Source: Mesorhizobium sp. (GTDB lineage: Bacteria > Pseudomonadota > Alphaproteobacteria > Rhizobiales > Rhizobiaceae). Taken from it: a stretch of 6,278 bases of DNA. The DNA lies in the NCBI GenBank assembly GCA_030698645.1, contig JAUYMV010000303.1, forward strand, positions 1 through 6,278, written 5' to 3'. The notes under the pieces are model-generated. The model did not search any database, was not told the DNA's origin, and saw only the letters and a list, made by a program, of their open reading frames with translations. Positions within the stretch are counted from its first letter, which is position 1, and every line of letters begins with the position of its first letter. Shown in pieces: positions 5,223-6,278 of the stretch. The translations under genes were made by a program, and so were the position numbers.

Positions 5223-6278
5223 CCCGACAGCGCCGCCATCGGGATTCCCGGTCCCGGGTGCACGCCGCCGCCCGCCAGATAGAGGCCGCTGATCCGGCTC
5301 CGCGCGGTCGGCCGCTGGAACGACGCCGCCCAGCCGTGCGACGCCCGCCCGTAAAGCGCGCCCCCGCTGCCCGGGAAGAGCGCCGCGAAATCCGTCGGCG
5401 TCGTGACGAGGCGCGCCTCCGGCGGCGCCGATATCGTCAGGCCCGCCCGCTCCAGCCGCTGCATCACCTGTGTCTCGCATGACGCGATCTCCGCTTCGCT
5501 CAAGGGTTTCGTGTCGGCGTTGGACGGCGCGTTGACCAGCAGGAACAGCCTTTCCCGGTCGACGCCCCCCGCATCGGCGGACGCCGCCCGGTCCTGCGCG
5601 CAGACATAGACGGTCGGCGCGCCGGGCAAGCGACCGCGGGCCGCGATGTCGTCGAATTCCCGCCGATAGTCGTTCGAGAAGAACACCGTGTGGCGCGACA
5701 ACGGGAACCCGCTGGTCCTGGCCGTGATCGACCATGTCAGCGCCGACAGCGATCTCTGCTCCGGACGCCATGGGGCGATGGCTCCCCGCGCGGGCGCGCC
5801 AAGCAGCCCCGAGGACAGCGCCGCCGGATCGCCATTGAAAACGACCGCGTCCGCCGCGACGACTTCGCCACCGGCAAGGCGGACGCCCGCGGCGCTGCCG
5901 CCTCTCACCAGGATCTCTTCGACGCCGGCGCCAAAGCGAAAGTCGGCGCCGTGCGCGGACGCGAGGCGTTCCAGCGCATCGGCGATGCGCGCCATTCCGC
6001 CCTCGACCAGCCAGACGCCGGCCTGTTCGACATGCGCGATCAGCATCAGCGGACCCGGCGCCTGGAACGGCGATGAGCCGCAATAGGTGGCATAGCGGCC
6101 GAACAACTGGCGCAGGCGCGGATCTCGGAAATACGAGCCGACGATGTTCCACAGCGGTGTGAAGGGGCGGATACGCGTCAGCGCGGCGAGGCCGCCGAAG
6201 CCGGCCGACCGCACGAGGCCGAGCGGGCCGGGCGCGGGATTCCGCATGAAGGATCGATCGAGCGCCAGAAACACCTCT
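5105..6278 (-). CDS. crtD: Methoxyneurosporene (1-hydroxycarotenoid 3,4-) desaturase, 5' partial
   Basis: About 390 C-terminal residues of a CrtI-family FAD desaturase; the N-terminal Rossmann fold lies beyond the window (the family is usually about 500 aa). CrtD desaturates the 3,4 bond of 1-hydroxy or methoxy carotenoids after CrtC (and CrtF). Visible blocks are IRPFTPLWNIVGSYFRDPRL then QLFGRYATYCGSSPFQAP, typical of the family, the VEGGMARIADALERLA substrate/FAD region, VVFNGDPAA, and the C-terminal FAD motif GLYLAGGGVHPGPGIPM. This last differs from the CrtI THPGAG version and fits CrtD. Its position upstream of crtC on the same strand (crtD-crtC order) supports the name. A GTG at 6274-6272 is in frame but is an internal codon, not the start, because homology continues through it. 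The last 25 or so residues, after LTADLSAS, form a Met/Ser/Arg-rich tail overlapping the crtC start in another frame. Confidence 0.93.
   Translation of the reverse strand, partial: EVFLALDRSFMRNPAPGPLGLVRSAGFGGLAALTRIRPFTPLWNIVGSYFRDPRLRQLFGRYATYCGSSPFQAPGPLMLIAHVEQAGVWLVEGGMARIADALERLASAHGADFRFGAGVEEILVRGGSAAGVRLAGGEVVAADAVVFNGDPAALSSGLLGAPARGAIAPWRPEQRSLSALTWSITARTSGFPLSRHTVFFSNDYRREFDDIAARGRLPGAPTVYVCAQDRAASADAGGVDRERLFLLVNAPSNADTKPLSEAEIASCETQVMQRLERAGLTISAPPEARLVTTPTDFAALFPGSGGALYGRASHGWAASFQRPTARSRISGLYLAGGGVHPGPGIPMAALSGCHAAQALTADLSASTASFHPMAMPGGMSMRSARTARTR

Noticed and set aside
5223..6152. 310-codon upstream extension of the crtC frame through crtD
   Set aside because: The extension is low-complexity Arg/Gly/Ala sequence that shadows crtD in another frame; CrtC family similarity begins only near 5165.

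Overview
The window is an internal slice of a photosynthesis gene cluster from a GC-rich purple phototrophic bacterium. It is most likely an alphaproteobacterium: bchD, bchO, crtI, crtB, crtC and crtD lie together, and there is a TGT-N12-ACA PpsR/CrtJ-type operator in front of crtI. The spheroidene/spirilloxanthin-branch genes crtC and crtD argue for an anoxygenic phototroph with acyclic methoxy carotenoids. I cannot name the genus from sequence alone.

Layout. Plus strand: the 3' end of bchD (Mg-chelatase D subunit, VWA domain; to 568) overlaps bchO (552-1451). A 39-bp gap (1452-1490) carries two tandem PpsR-like palindromes, the second running across the crtI start codon. Then come crtI (1491-3026), crtB (3004-4113, overlapping crtI by 23 bp) and a 49-codon gene for a single-pass membrane protein (4110-4259, ATGA overlap with crtB). 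Minus strand: crtC (4260-5222) and the 3' part of crtD (5105-6278, N-terminus outside the window), which overlap by about 118 bp. The two transcription units converge with no gap: the small gene's TAG and the crtC stop (CTA on the plus strand) abut at 4257-4262.

How the genes work together. BchD is the ATPase-partner subunit that, with BchI and BchH, inserts Mg into protoporphyrin IX. BchO is the alpha/beta-hydrolase-fold protein that accompanies this complex genetically. CrtB condenses two GGPP molecules to phytoene and CrtI desaturates phytoene to neurosporene or lycopene. CrtC hydrates the 1,2 (psi-end) double bond and CrtD introduces the 3,4 double bond. No crtA or tspO is present within the window. 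The crtI-crtB-small-ORF unit looks like an operon under redox/light control by a PpsR/CrtJ-type repressor.

There is no non-coding stretch longer than 39 bp, and I see no RNA genes, mobile elements, CRISPR arrays or large repeats. I see no wholly new system. The least explained items are the small membrane protein, the operator lying on the crtI start codon, the zero-gap convergent junction, and the crtD/crtC overlap with its apparent TTG start.
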